From: Ulota crispa
Lineage: Eukaryota; Streptophyta; Bryopsida; Orthotrichales; Orthotrichaceae
Direction: 5' to 3'
Assembly: GCA_963920765.1 (NCBI GenBank)
Contig: OY987243.1
Span: 34,595,060-34,659,059 of the forward strand
DNA length: 64,000 nucleotides
How positions within the stretch are numbered: position 1 is the stretch's first letter; every line of letters begins with the position of its first letter. Shown here piece after piece: positions 38,101 through 48,860 of the stretch. The notes below the pieces were generated by a model that was not told the origin of the DNA, did not search any database, and saw only the letters and a list, made by a program, of their open reading frames with translations. A program made the position numbers and the translations under genes.

Positions 38101-38590
38101 GGCATTTTATTGCCATTTTTCAACCTCCTTTCACTAGGGTGGACTAGTAGCCTAGCAAGGTTAACTACTTGGAATCACGCTCTCTGAAAAGCGGAAGGTC
38201 TTGGAAACCTTGGGTGTGGACGCACCAAATGTTGTTGTCAATAGTTGTTGGGTTGTAAACGGTTGATATGGCCCTTGGCCATGGCTTAAGTAATCAAACC
38301 ATAACTAATCCTCTCTAATTAGGCTAGTGGGGACTTTTGGAGGGGATCCCAAGCCCCTAGTATGTGTATCACTCAAATTGACTAAAAATTACTAAAATCT
38401 CATCAGTTGCTTCTAATGACTTACCAAATGGAGTAGGGTAAATGGCGTACCGCTAACCATTTGGTCTAACTAATCTAAATTGATATAAATGGCTATTCCA
38501 CTTATATCAATGTGATTTTGAAGCTAAGTAAAACAAAAAAATGAATTCAAGACTTTTGGTGCTGAATTTGGGACTCACACTCATCTAAAA
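35190..38590. mobile_element. ~3.4-kb unclassified insertion in the CACTA transposase
   Basis: The transposase reading stops near 38590 (ADEDVVLDE) and resumes near 35189 (STHNKYHNVQRQVMEAFNHV). The block between has no TNP2 similarity, a different composition, and its own minisatellite. Borders are approximate; no clear target duplication or terminal repeat was found. A purine run next to the left border (minus-strand GAGGGGGAGG) and TTTGGTGCGTCC near 38220 (minus) would fit a non-coding retroelement derivative, but no matching end repeats were found. The class stays open. A + strand ORF at 37277-37555 is Gly/Lys-rich and unrecognised. Confidence 0.5.
36085..37105. repeat. ~60-base minisatellite, about 17 units
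   Basis: Units of about 60 bases share the cores GAGCTAGACTCGTGAATTC, GGGCTCGAGCAATGTG and GAGAATGCC. About 17 copies can be counted from the GA(G/A)AATGCC-type core. Neighbouring copies differ by 10-25%, and two sub-types alternate (GTGAGAATGCC against GTGGGACGGCC), suggesting expansion of a two-unit block. It lies wholly within the 3.4-kb insertion. Confidence 0.85.
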
Positions 38591-38979
38591 CAACGTCCTC
38601 GTCAGCGGTTTGGACACCTCTTTCAACACTAGCGTGGTTCACATTGTTGTTGCTAGTGATGTCACAATAGTTAACAATGATGTCATTGTCATATGCCACA
38701 TCTTCAACCCATATACTTTGGGCTGGGAACCCTTGTGGGGATCTCCACCTATGATGGAGCGAGTCAAGATTGGATCTCTATCCACCAACACATGGTGAAT
38801 TCTAATGGTATCAATGCGTCTTGTACGTCCTCCATGACAATCCTTGCATGAATATGGGTAGGCTTTGTAATTATTCTCAATTGCTACACGCAACTCTATC
38901 TACAATATAAGATCACCTACTGGAATGTGCCGTAACTTGCGTCCATCATTTGTGATGTGGACTCTTGCACCGCGGTTGG
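38590..38979 (-). pseudogene. CACTA transposase N-terminus
   Basis: ATG at about 38979 starts MSNRGARVHITNDGRKLRHI on the minus strand, followed by an in-frame stop and then AIENNYKAYPYSCKDCHGGRTRRIDTIRIHHV. That is the N-terminal cysteine/His block usual before Transposase_21 (CxCxxC, then HL). An acidic Asn/Asp-rich stretch follows to the insertion border. It belongs to the same gene as 30889-35190. Confidence 0.75.
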
Positions 38980-41509
38980 ACATACTGGATTGCTACCAAA
39001 CCAGTCCTTGGTTTAGGGTTCATGGTGATGTCCCATATGTTTGCATCTGAGATAGCAATATATAGCAAAACCTATTCAGTGATACATAATATATAACATG
39101 TTTAGTAACTTGTGATGTTGCGCAACTTTCTTAAGTAAAGTCCATGCACATTCAACATACTAAACTAGACATGGAGATGACTGTGCAAATACTCTGAGAT
39201 TGCATGGAAATGTTCTGAAATATGTTCTTTCTCACGTTTGCTGTATATATTAGTTATTAAAACAATTGTCCACACTAACATCAACGTTCTTCTATAACAG
39301 TGCCAATGAAGTTTTTGTCAAAGCTCAGCCATATAGAATCATGGAATGAATATAAAACATAAGAACTAAATGCTTATGACGTAAATATATTAGTTGTCAT
39401 TCCACCTAAATTTAAAATTCCAATGCAATTTTTTTGTATGCATTATCATTGTAATGGATTAGGCAACATGTTGACCCCTACTTAGACGTCATTAACAACG
39501 TACATAGAGGTCATTATTAATTTTTGAATTCTCCATGAAAAATTTATGACCTAAGTATTCCATGTCTATGCTCTATGTACAAGGTGCAGTGCGGTCATTC
39601 CATCACTACAATGGTTTATTTGCAATTTACATTACACGTTTTGGACATTGTAAAGAATCTATAAGTTATATTGATATTGGCATATGCAATATCTCCTGCT
39701 AAAAACCTCCATTTTTGGACTTGGACAAAACATTTACAAGGTTCAATCAATTACGGCTTCTTATTGTATTCACAAAGGATTAAATTCTTATTAAATACTT
39801 TTCATTCCATCACTACCACATCTGTTGTATATGACGTCAACTTTAACAATAGTATGTCTAAGTGGACGTCTTATATGACGTTGTTAGAAACATCTAAGCT
39901 CACATGAACAGTGACTCTAGATAAAATTTAAAGTTCAGCAAATCCATGTGGTTTATTAAATAAACAATTGCATCTTTACAACAATGCGTACGCCTTATGC
40001 AGCAAGGTACCCAAGGTTGCAAGGAAGAGTTGTCTTGCACAACCCTTGCTTTGTGAGAAAAAATGAGGCTTTCAAACTGCAACATGTATTACAAGAGCTT
40101 GAATGCATTACATTACAACAATTCTAGGGTTTGTAGCATAGAAGATTGTATACAACTAGATTTGGAGGTTATAGGCATAGCACTTGCAGCGTTCACAAAT
40201 TTTGTGTTCCAAGTAACTGCAATGGCTCCTCCTACGGCTTTGACCATGCAATCCGCAAGATCCAAGACTAGGAGAGAGGAGCAAGGAATCTTAGAAGAGC
40301 AACAAACGAGAGCTCCGGTGGTTAACAACAACCACCTTTGAGGAGCGGGAGCGGCTAAACGGAGCTGAATAGGGAAGTGAACCACACTAGCGGCTATAGA
40401 GAATGCCGTGGACAACTCCCGCTAGGTACACGGTGGTAGGGTCTGCCAAAAACTTTGTAGTAGATCGTCTTCTTACCATGCCGTCATTTGCTTGAACGCC
40501 ATAATGAGCATCCACAAATGTTGCCATGGTGCGCTAGTTCTGTTGCTAGTTTTGGTTGAATTGGTTATGTGGACGGTGTTCAAGTAGAGAATTGCCAATC
40601 TTTGATAAGTTTGGCTTCAAGCGAGCAAGTAAACTGCAGATCCAATGGTTGTAAACAAGAGCTTCACTGAAGTTTGTAGTAGTTGCAGTGGTGCTTTGGG
40701 ATTATTGTGCACTGAAGCACTTATTGGCAAGATTTGTCATTTCAACCTTGGCGCGCAAAGCAACGTAGGATGGGGAAGATGCCAAATAGCAAAAAGGGGG
40801 TTAGGTTCAAGACTATAGAGATTGGTTCCAAAGAAGATGGCAGTTTTCAAGAGGAGCCTTGACGTTGGCAAAGAAAGGAACTGAGGTCAAAGGCAAAACA
40901 CAATCGTGGAGGATTGTCAACGTCTAGAGGAAAGGTGAAGTTACCTGCAAAGCAGATTGCGCGGACGGGACAGGTGGTCCACACTAGCAAGAAAACAAAC
41001 AACCGCCGAGTTTGAGAAGAGGAGTTGGAGGAAGAGAGGTAAGGATCAACATCTACAAGTTTTTTGTAAATGAAGCGTTGGTCATGTCTCGCCTGTCTAC
41101 TAAATCAAGGCACTTTGAGGATTAAATTTTTTGCTTCAGAGGACGTTTAGTTGGACATGTAGGAGTCTTTGGACAACACCAATTGAAGAATCCTAAGCCC
41201 CGCATATTGCTAATGAACTTGCTTGTGCGTCCGGGAAACCAAGTTTAGGTAATCTAACCTCCAAATCTTCAATTCCTACGGTAAACACCACCATATTGAT
41301 GGCACACGGGGGGATTGTGTAGTTGTCTGAAACCTCAAACTTGCATCTGCAAATTAGACATCAGGCTTCTAGATTCTACTCTAGAGAGAGTAGTGGAAGT
41401 ATATTTAATGATTTTGTTGATTCATTGCAATGTGTAGGTACTAAATTGTATTTGGGACTTGTAGGCGGTGAAGTTCAAAGTATTTGGTGGATTAATTGAT
41501 GGTCATACA
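38980..41509. other. CACTA 5' side, no recognised gene
   Basis: Sequence upstream of the transposase start inside the CACTA. A less AT-rich part at about 40200-40560 has a minus-strand open stretch starting ATGGCAACATTTGTGGATGC (47 codons, to TAG) with no known match. It could be the start of a second (TnpA-like) gene or the promoter. No domain can be named. Confidence 0.35.
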
Positions 41510-42500
41510 TAATGATTGTATTCAAGACTTGCTAGGGAGGGGAATTCTTTAAATTTATGAAAAATAATGGATTCTCAAATGTATTGCTTGTATTCGGGAC
41601 TTGCAAGAGGGGTGTTGTTTTTTTTTTGGTAGATTTGATTGACTTGGGTATTCTCGAATTAGTATTCGTGAGTCACAAGAAGGCCAATTTTTCAATTTTT
41701 GTTTGTTTGATTGATTTGAAATGCCCATGGTTGTATTTGGGACTAAGTGGGGACGGGTGTTTTTTTAATTTTTGTAAATTTCTTTGACTTGGGTATTCTT
41801 TGATTAGTGTTTGTGAGTCATGAGAAGGCCAAAATTTTGTTTTTTGTTTGTTTCATACATTGGAAATGCTAGGTTGTATTTGGTACATGTGGGGAGGGGT
41901 GTTTTTTTAATTTTTGTGGATTTGATTGACTTGGATAATCTTTGATTAGTGCTCAAGAATCACCAAAAGGCCAAGTTTTCATTTTATGTTTGTTTGATTG
42001 ATTTGAAATGCTTGGTTGGATTTGGGACTTGTGAAGAGGGGTGTTTTTTTAATTTTTGTGAATTTCATTGACATGGGTATTGTCTTATTAGTATTTGTGA
42101 GTCATGAGAAGACCAAAATTTCATTTGTTGTTTATCTGATTGATTGGAAATGCTTGGTTGTATTTGGGACATGTGAGGAGGGGTGTTTTTTTAATTTTTG
42201 TGAATTTCATTGACATGGGTATTCTTTGATAAGTATTTGTGAGTCATGAAAAGGCCAAAATTTCATTTTGTGTTTGTTCAATTGATTGGAAATGCCCATG
42301 GTTGTATTTGGGACATGTCGGGATGGGTGTTTTTTTAATTTTTGTGGATTTAACTGACTTGGGTATTATGTGATTAGTATTTGTGAGTCATGAGAATGCC
42401 AATTCTTCATGTTTAGTTTGTTTGAATGATTTGAAATGCCCTGGTTGTATTTGGGACTTAGTGGTAGGGGTATTTTTTGTGTGGATGTAATTGATTGGGA
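41510..42500. repeat. ~145-base tandem repeat, about 6.5 copies
   Basis: A unit of about 145 bases recurs, each copy with GTATTTGGGACTTGTG, GAGGGGTGTTTTTTTAA, TTGACTTGGGTATTC, GTATTTGTGAGTCATGAGAA and TTTGATTGATTTGAAATGC. Copies start near 41590, 41740, 41880, 42020, 42160, 42305 and 42450. Two overlapping ORFs here are repeat artefacts. It lies within the CACTA. Confidence 0.85.
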
Positions 42501-44880
42501 TATGCACTCATCTATATTCTTGACATAGTTGGGGACTATTTTTTGATATTTTGTAGGGTTCAGTCATGTCATATGTACTCACATGTATTGGGTCCTCTTT
42601 GCTTTTGGATTTAGAAGATTGGCGTATTAAAAGTTTGCAATGATGTAGTTGGGTTGCTATTCCTGTTGCATAGACATTGTATTTGGTGTTTGTTGCTCAG
42701 TTTGTTGGGAGAAGTGGGTTGTTTTGTTGTAGACTCCTAAACTGTATGCCTCGATGATGTTTGTCGTTTTGGATGGGTTGTTTGACACCCGCCAATGTTT
42801 TTATCTAGTCAAGTAAGACAGTTATGTAGGTTTGAACGTTTTTGTGGATGTAACTTTTGCGATCCCAAACATTTCAGTGTCTTTCCCTAATTATGTCTAT
42901 GGAAAACCTTGCTAGCAAGGACTTTGAAGAGGGCAAAGATTGTGCAATAATTTTTTGTTTGTGAAATTGGTGACACTTGATGGCATGATGGATGTCATGT
43001 GCAGCACGCGAGGCCCCTATTTTCCATCAAAATGGCTCTTGCATTGAACATCATTGCCAGCACCGAACATGACATTAGTCTTATTATCATTTGCTAGACT
43101 CTTCTCTTTATATGAGGAGGTGTAACACACTCTCTAGACTATGGTGGACACATGGACTTCTATATGTGTATTTGGAGATATTTAATTATGTATTGAAGTA
43201 CGTTTTGTTTGTTGCCTTCAATGGAAGTTGCTTGACTAATATCTAGAAATTGCAACTCTTACTAGCTGTAGTATAACTAATTCAAGTGCTACAGACGTTT
43301 GGATAAATGTTGATGTGAATGTAGTATGGTCAAGCAGTCACCCAATAGAACGTCACATTGGACATTAATAGAAGGTTATTACGTGTCAATTCCATCATAT
43401 CAAGATCATAGGCGACATCTGTATGGTCAAGACTGACGTTATGTTGATTGTCTTTTTGAACACAAGGTTACGTTCAATACACTAATAATTATCTCTATAG
43501 AGACGTCGTGATGAATAGTCTCCGTGAATGGAAATATCAGGGTAGTCATTTAGTTGGTCTTGTATATGGTCAGAGTAACATATTTGAAAACAGAAGATGA
43601 CGTAAACAAACATCATTGGAATACTTCAAATGTTGTTGTGAGCATCTATGTGGACAAGTTTAGCATTGTCACGGACGTTAGAGCAGACGTTCCTCTTTAT
43701 GCGTAACGTCACTAGTAACATTTCCAATAACAAACCAAAGGACGCAACGTACATGCTGGATGACGTAAAGGTAGACATATTAAGAATAGGGATTATTGCC
43801 ATAAATGACAAGGAAGTCATGGAAACAGTCATTCAAGGCGTATTCAATGATATCGTGATTGTCCTGAATTGTCGGTGCTATTGTCAAAGTTTATATTGCT
43901 TTAGACGTCTCTGTGCATGTTTTTCTGTATTCCAAGACATCTGAACAAACACCTTTCAAACATGGAGCAAAGCTAGTGAGCATGCATTCGATGACCATAA
44001 AGGCACTTAGGTCATGTATTTGGTTGTCTAATAAAACACATTTTTTCAAACAAGGTGTCATAAGAGTTGTCTGAACAAATTATGTTTTGTGTTAACGCAC
44101 ATGAAAATCAACACAATTTTTGATTATCCATGTTCTCTCCAACATTGAGGGAGACAGTAATAATGTCCATTTGGAATGCCATTTTGATTTATTGGACTTC
44201 AATGATGACATTGCTTGTTGTTTATTGAGGCATTATTGACCTTTTAACCCCCTAGATCTTATGTTTAACGAGAGGTTATTACATTTTATTTGACATTGAT
44301 GTAAACGTACGCATCATTTTGTTGAAAAGAAGAGTATTGACGGGGGCGTTCAAGAAAACATGCATTTGGACATAGTCATATAAGATTTTATGTTTTGATT
44401 TTCACCTTAACTATCAAAGTTGATGTTTTTTTCTCATTGGTTGACATTTAGTTGGACATCAATTTAGATGTTTTTTACAATTTTGAAATTCTCAAAATAG
44501 ACAACATATTTGTCTGCCATGTCAGATTTTGAAGACCGTGCATGTCAAATTTTATGTTAGAATTGGGCCGGATGAAAAATTCTCTGACAAGATGAAACTT
44601 TTGAGAGGGGCTGCCTTTAGAAGGTTTTTTATTATTCCCATAGGGCAATATTTCTTTGGACGTCCACAAAAAAACATGTGCATGTCTTTTCAAATTTTTG
44701 GATGTTTTTTTCAATTCTCCTAAACGGATTTTTTTATACATCCAAGTAGACGTGAAAATCGTGAAATACGATAGGGTAGAGACATTTTTGGAGACATTGT
44801 CAGGTTGAGAGGAGCGCGCCTTGGGAACACGTAGGGTGTCTTGCTGCAATTGTGCATTGCTGATTAAAATTGTCTTTAGT
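42501..44880. repeat. CACTA right subterminal region with GACGTC-like sites
   Basis: From about 43300 to 44780 the sequence is filled with GACGTC, GACGTT, GACGTAA and GACATC sites in both orientations, for example GACGTCGTGATGAATAG, GACGTTAGAGCAGACGTTCC, TGACGTAAAGGTAGACAT and GGACGTCCACAAAAAAACAT. This mirrors 28.5-30.5 kb at the other end. The short ORFs show no known domain. 42501-43300 shows nothing recognisable. Confidence 0.6.
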
Positions 44881-44989
44881 CTCGATCTTCACTCTTCATG
44901 TCTTCAAATCTTCATGTTTTAATAAAAACAATGAAGAAAATCACAAATAACAAGTCCTAGAAAGGTTGTGGCCTCTTTCTAATGCCACA

Positions 44990-45870
44990 AATGGCTCAAA
45001 AATCCAAATACTAAGTGTAATAGCAATTTGAAAAGCTCTTCTAACCTTCTAACATTCCTCTAAATTTCAATTTAATCTAAGCTATTGTCCAAAAGTTATG
45101 TGGGTTCAAAGTAGAGGCTCTTTTTCCTCCTTGCAAACTAAATACAGCCTCTCTAAACTTCTATGACTTTTGTTCTACACATCACTCATAGAAATGTAAT
45201 ATCAATGTGAAAAGATAATATCACTTGCTAAAACTCTTAAAATTTTTATTTCAAAATAAAATTTTCTCCAAAAATTATAGTCAATCAAAGTGTAAGTCTC
45301 AAATTTTTAGAGAGCACCAAAACCTCCAACTCTTACATATTATAACTTTTTCAGTAAGACTTCAAATGGAATGATTAAAACCAATACAAAAAGCTATGAC
45401 AACAAACTATTACTTCTAAAATTTTGAAAAGCAAATTTCATACTGTCCAAAAATTGTAGCTCTTCAAAGTTTTGGCCTTCTCACAACAAAAGGGCAGCCA
45501 CTTCCAGTCCTTCACACCTCCATAACTTTCTCTTCTAAGCTCTAAATCTTAAGTTTAAGAATTTTCTAAAGAGGTAAAACTAAGATAAACATTCTTTTCA
45601 AATCTTATTGCAAAATGATATGTAAATCATAAGCAATGGCTTGTCAAAGTCTCAGCTTTTCTTCATAAGTTTGGCTTTTTGACTCTAAAATTCAAACACT
45701 CATAACTTTTGCATCACAACTTCAAATCAAACTTGCAAACTCATTTTAGAAAGGTAATCATACAAAGAACAATTATTCCAAATTTCAATTGAAAATCATG
45801 TATTCACAAAAAGTTCTTTTCCATCAAAGTTTTGGAATTTCTTTCTTCTTATCAACACTCATACACTAAC
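44990..45870. repeat. Degenerate ~180-base tandem repeat
   Basis: A phrase TCCAAAA(A/G)TTNTNG followed by TCAAAGT and a pyrimidine-rich stretch recurs near 45091, 45270, 45440, 45625 and 45805, about 180 bases apart. Copies are very diverged. It is non-coding and lies inside the CACTA. Confidence 0.45.
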
Positions 45871-46129
45871 TTCTAACAACTAAATAATCTTTCCTCCATA
45901 ATTTTGACCATATCTAGGGTAAGGAGGTAGGACACATCAGCCCATGTTCCTCTTTACCTTAACCTCACCATGGATGCCAAACCCCTTTTCCTTTCACACC
46001 TTTCCCATTGACTTCTAAATCCTTAGTATTTTTTATTCAAACAAAGGCAAAATATATGAGCCTTCCAAAACATCTAAATAAACATATAAAAATAATTAAA
46101 TTACAGAATAAACACCACCATAAAATGGC

Positions 46130-46430
46130 CACGTGCTCTTGCAAGCATATAATAGCATCAAACGCTTGTCTTCAGTCGTCAAGTCGTAGACTTGGTTGGC
46201 TGGAGAAGCGATCATCTCTGGCCGCCCGCCGGTCCGGATTTGAATTTCATTGGACTCGTCGAGCGGCGATGGCGGCCTACGGCTTGGCAGTTAGTAAAGC
46301 AGGAAATTGGCCTAGCCAACCCGCTACCTACCCTTTGAGCTGTGCATGTGACAAGACAACGCAGTGCACTAAAATCTATGGCCGCTGCGCTGTCACCAAA
46401 CCGTGGTCTTCACTACAACTATCCATTTTA
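46130..46430. promoter_or_regulatory. GC-richer patch near the CACTA right terminus
   Basis: Around 46190-46400 base composition changes sharply to GC-rich (GGCCGCCCGCCGGTCCGG, TCGTCGAGCGGCGATGGCGG). It lies about 150 bases inside the right terminus, upstream of the minus-strand transposase. It may be the element's promoter and 5' leader, since subterminal GC-rich leaders are known from Spm. The + strand ORF over it (46008-46451) has no recognisable domain. Confidence 0.4.
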
Positions 46431-46544
46431 CCACAACTGTTAATTTATTGAAATCAACATAAACATAAATAAATAACAAGTATCTACATGATAAAGAGAT
46501 CTCCATCAAGAGAACGTTGAAAAAAACGGGGGTTTCTACTAGTG

Positions 46545-48565
46545 GGAGCATCCCTGTCTCACCGATCTCCCTAAATCAAAGCTGTCTCCCGTTTCTTCAT
46601 TTAAGACGACGCTTGAGTTAATATTCTTGTACAGGGACATCACTACTTTTCAAAATTCCATGTTGAATCTTTGAGCTGTCAATATGTCTTCCATGAAATG
46701 CCACTTGATTTTGTCGTAGGCCTTTTCAAAGTCAAGTAGTATGAGCGCAAGGTCTTGATTAGAGTTCTCAGCATAATGTATTATCTTTTGTGCTAGAAAA
46801 ACATTGTCCAAAATGCTTCTGCCGTATACAAATTCTGTCTGGTTAGAGCAAATGATGTCAGGTAGTATTGTTTAGATATGGCAAGCTAAGACTTTTGCTG
46901 TAATTTTGTAGAATGCTCCAAACAGCGTGATTGGACTATAGTTGGAGATTAAGCACGCGTTGCTTCCCTTGTGTATCAAGGTGATGATTCCTTGATTATG
47001 TTTTCTACTCAATTGTCTCAAGTTGAATATCTCTTGTATAGCCCGTGTGAGAATTTGTGCATTGTTTAGGTCTTTTGTGTCGGTTTTGTAGAAGTCAATG
47101 ATGATTCTATTGAAGCTTGTCGCTTTTTTGCTAGGTAAGGATTTGATGGCGTCGCGGACCTTATGTAGAGTGACCGGTTGTGTAAAAAGATCGTTGTGAT
47201 TGTTAGTCACTACTTGTGGGAGACTTTTGAGGACCTCTGCCTTGGCTTGTAGAGTCTCTAAGGTTTCTCCGTTAGAAGTGTATAGTCATCGATAGAAGTC
47301 CGTGACTGCCATAAGTTCCTTGCTTTGTGTCGAGATCAATTGGTCATTCACCAGCAATTGAGGAATGTTGGTGCATTTCCAGTAGTCTCTATATACCTTG
47401 AAAAAATCTTTTGTACAACAATCACCCTTCCTTGCCCATCTCGCTACTTGCTCGTGGTATCTTTTATCTAAAATATCTATAGTTAGCTTATGCACTTTGG
47501 TCTTTGCTTCATTGAGTAGTTCCGTGGCTATCGGGTCTCCTGAAAAATTTGTTTGGTATGGTTCTATGCTCTATATTTTGTTGAGCGCTTCTTGTTTGTC
47601 CTTGTATTTCAGCGCGTTAAAGTCTTTGGTGACTTGCCCCGATACTCGGACTGCTCTCACTTGAGCTTGGACGACCCAGTCGATCCAGGATCGCCTTCCT
47701 TAGGTAGTGGCGCGTCCTGCTAAGCTATGTCGATTGTATGTGCCTTGGAACCATATAGGGTTCTTGCCTTCATGCACTGTCTCACTCTTCTTTTCCTCTC
47801 AGGGAGGATTCTGAGGGTGACAGGGGCATGATTAGATATTGGTGTGTGAGGCGAAATGGTGTGGTTCCCGCCTTGGTTGCATAGATTGTATGAGCCGTAG
47901 ATCCTATCAATCCTGGCTGCTCTGTGAGATGCCATGGTTTGGTTGTTGTCTCACGTGTAGAGTTTATTTGAGGCTTTGTGGATCTAGTCTGAGTGAAAGG
48001 TGTTTGAGATGCCATAATGGTTAAACAATCTAGACCATGCCGTGAGCTCTCGTTGGTATAGCGTAGAGCATGTTCTTGAAGCACCCAATCTGTTTTTGGG
48101 CTCCTCCACCATGTTGAAGTCTTTGGCAAGGACAAAGGTATCACCTTGTATATCTGCTTCAATGAGCTGATCCCAGAGCTCTAGCCTCTTGAAGGCGTTG
48201 CACGGAGCGTATACGTTAAGTAAAACTAGGGAGGCTCTACCATCCTCTATTAGGCGCACGTATTGTGCTTGTTCTAGTGAGATGATTGCTTCCTCTGTAA
48301 TGAAGTAGGCTAAGGTCGGAGCAACAAGGATGGCTGTCCTTGCCCTCCAGTGTACGCAATCTCCCTCCATTGTTGCTAGATTCTAAGCCTTATGTCCACC
48401 AGCAAAAAGGGGACTTTTATTGTTATTTCTGCATTGCGGCTTATGCATTCAGTGTTCTTGGAGTAAGATTATGTTTGGAAGTGCTTCCATCTTTTTGAAC
48501 AGCCTCTGTATGTATACTTGTTTTTTAGCACCATTGGCCCTGCTACCAGAGCCTCTGATATTCAT
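46545..48565 (-). pseudogene. LINE ORF2, 5' part: endonuclease and reverse transcriptase
   Basis: ATG at 48565 begins MNIRGSGSRANGAKKQ, a usual start of the APE endonuclease, with IILLQEH following. LVLLNVYAPCNAFKRLELWD and FVLAKDFNMVEEPKNRLG (GDFNMV normally) identify the endonuclease, and ARIDRIYGSY with ISNHAPVTL its end. The reverse transcriptase starts VRDAIKSLPSKKATSFNRII, with LISNYSPITLFGAFYKITAK and the catalytic ILLDFEKAYDKIKWHFME (46713-46733 covers DFEKAYD). It breaks at RQGCS where the CACTA begins. Stops follow LLQEH, HKA and NMEF, and the frame changes near 47950. Confidence 0.88.
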
Positions 48566-48860
48566 TGTAGCCAATGTGAACCCTGTTTGTATGCTAATTT
48601 CCTTGGAGAGGGGAGGGGGTGTTGTACTCTTTTTAGAGTGTGGCTGATGCTCCTAAGCTTGTGTTGATGGGGCGTTCCCCTCCTCTAACCGTTGAGACAG
48701 CAATCATCTGTATTTGAGGTGTGCCGGCTTCTGTACGTTGTTTTTTGTTAGGTTGAATTGGTGATGCGTTGAGCCCTGCTTGCCAATCAGCTGATGCTTC
48801 ACCATCAACGTTGAGCTGTGCCCACGTTTTGAGCAGAGCATTTGCTTTTACCCTGCCTTT

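Larger units (their letters stand above)
28457..46544 (-). mobile_element. 18.1-kb CACTA (CMC/EnSpm) transposon
   Basis: The left end CACTAGTAGAAACCC (28457) and right end GGGTTTCTACTAGTG (46530-46544) begin a terminal inverted repeat of 29 bases with two mismatches. Flanking triplets are GGG (28454-28456) and GGA (46545-46547), a 3-base duplication with one change. Removing the element and one triplet joins the LINE reverse transcriptase in frame (RQGC, then S-RAPFLFIVV), which confirms the borders. It carries a TNP2-type transposase on the minus strand, subterminal regions rich in GACGTC-like sites, two internal tandem arrays and two later insertions (29279-30157; about 35.19-38.59 kb). The transposase has several stops, so this copy is probably not autonomous now. 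Confidence 0.93.

Noticed and set aside
40063-40341. 92-codon + ORF in the CACTA
   Set aside because: It opposes the element's transcription, has no domain, and overlaps a minus-strand open stretch.
44241-44262. TTAACCCCCTAGATC as a TTAA element left end
   Set aside because: No matching right terminus with TTAA downstream.
46008-46451. 147-codon + ORF over the GC-rich patch in the CACTA
   Set aside because: No domain, low-complexity ends, and placement inside the element's terminal region opposite its transcription.
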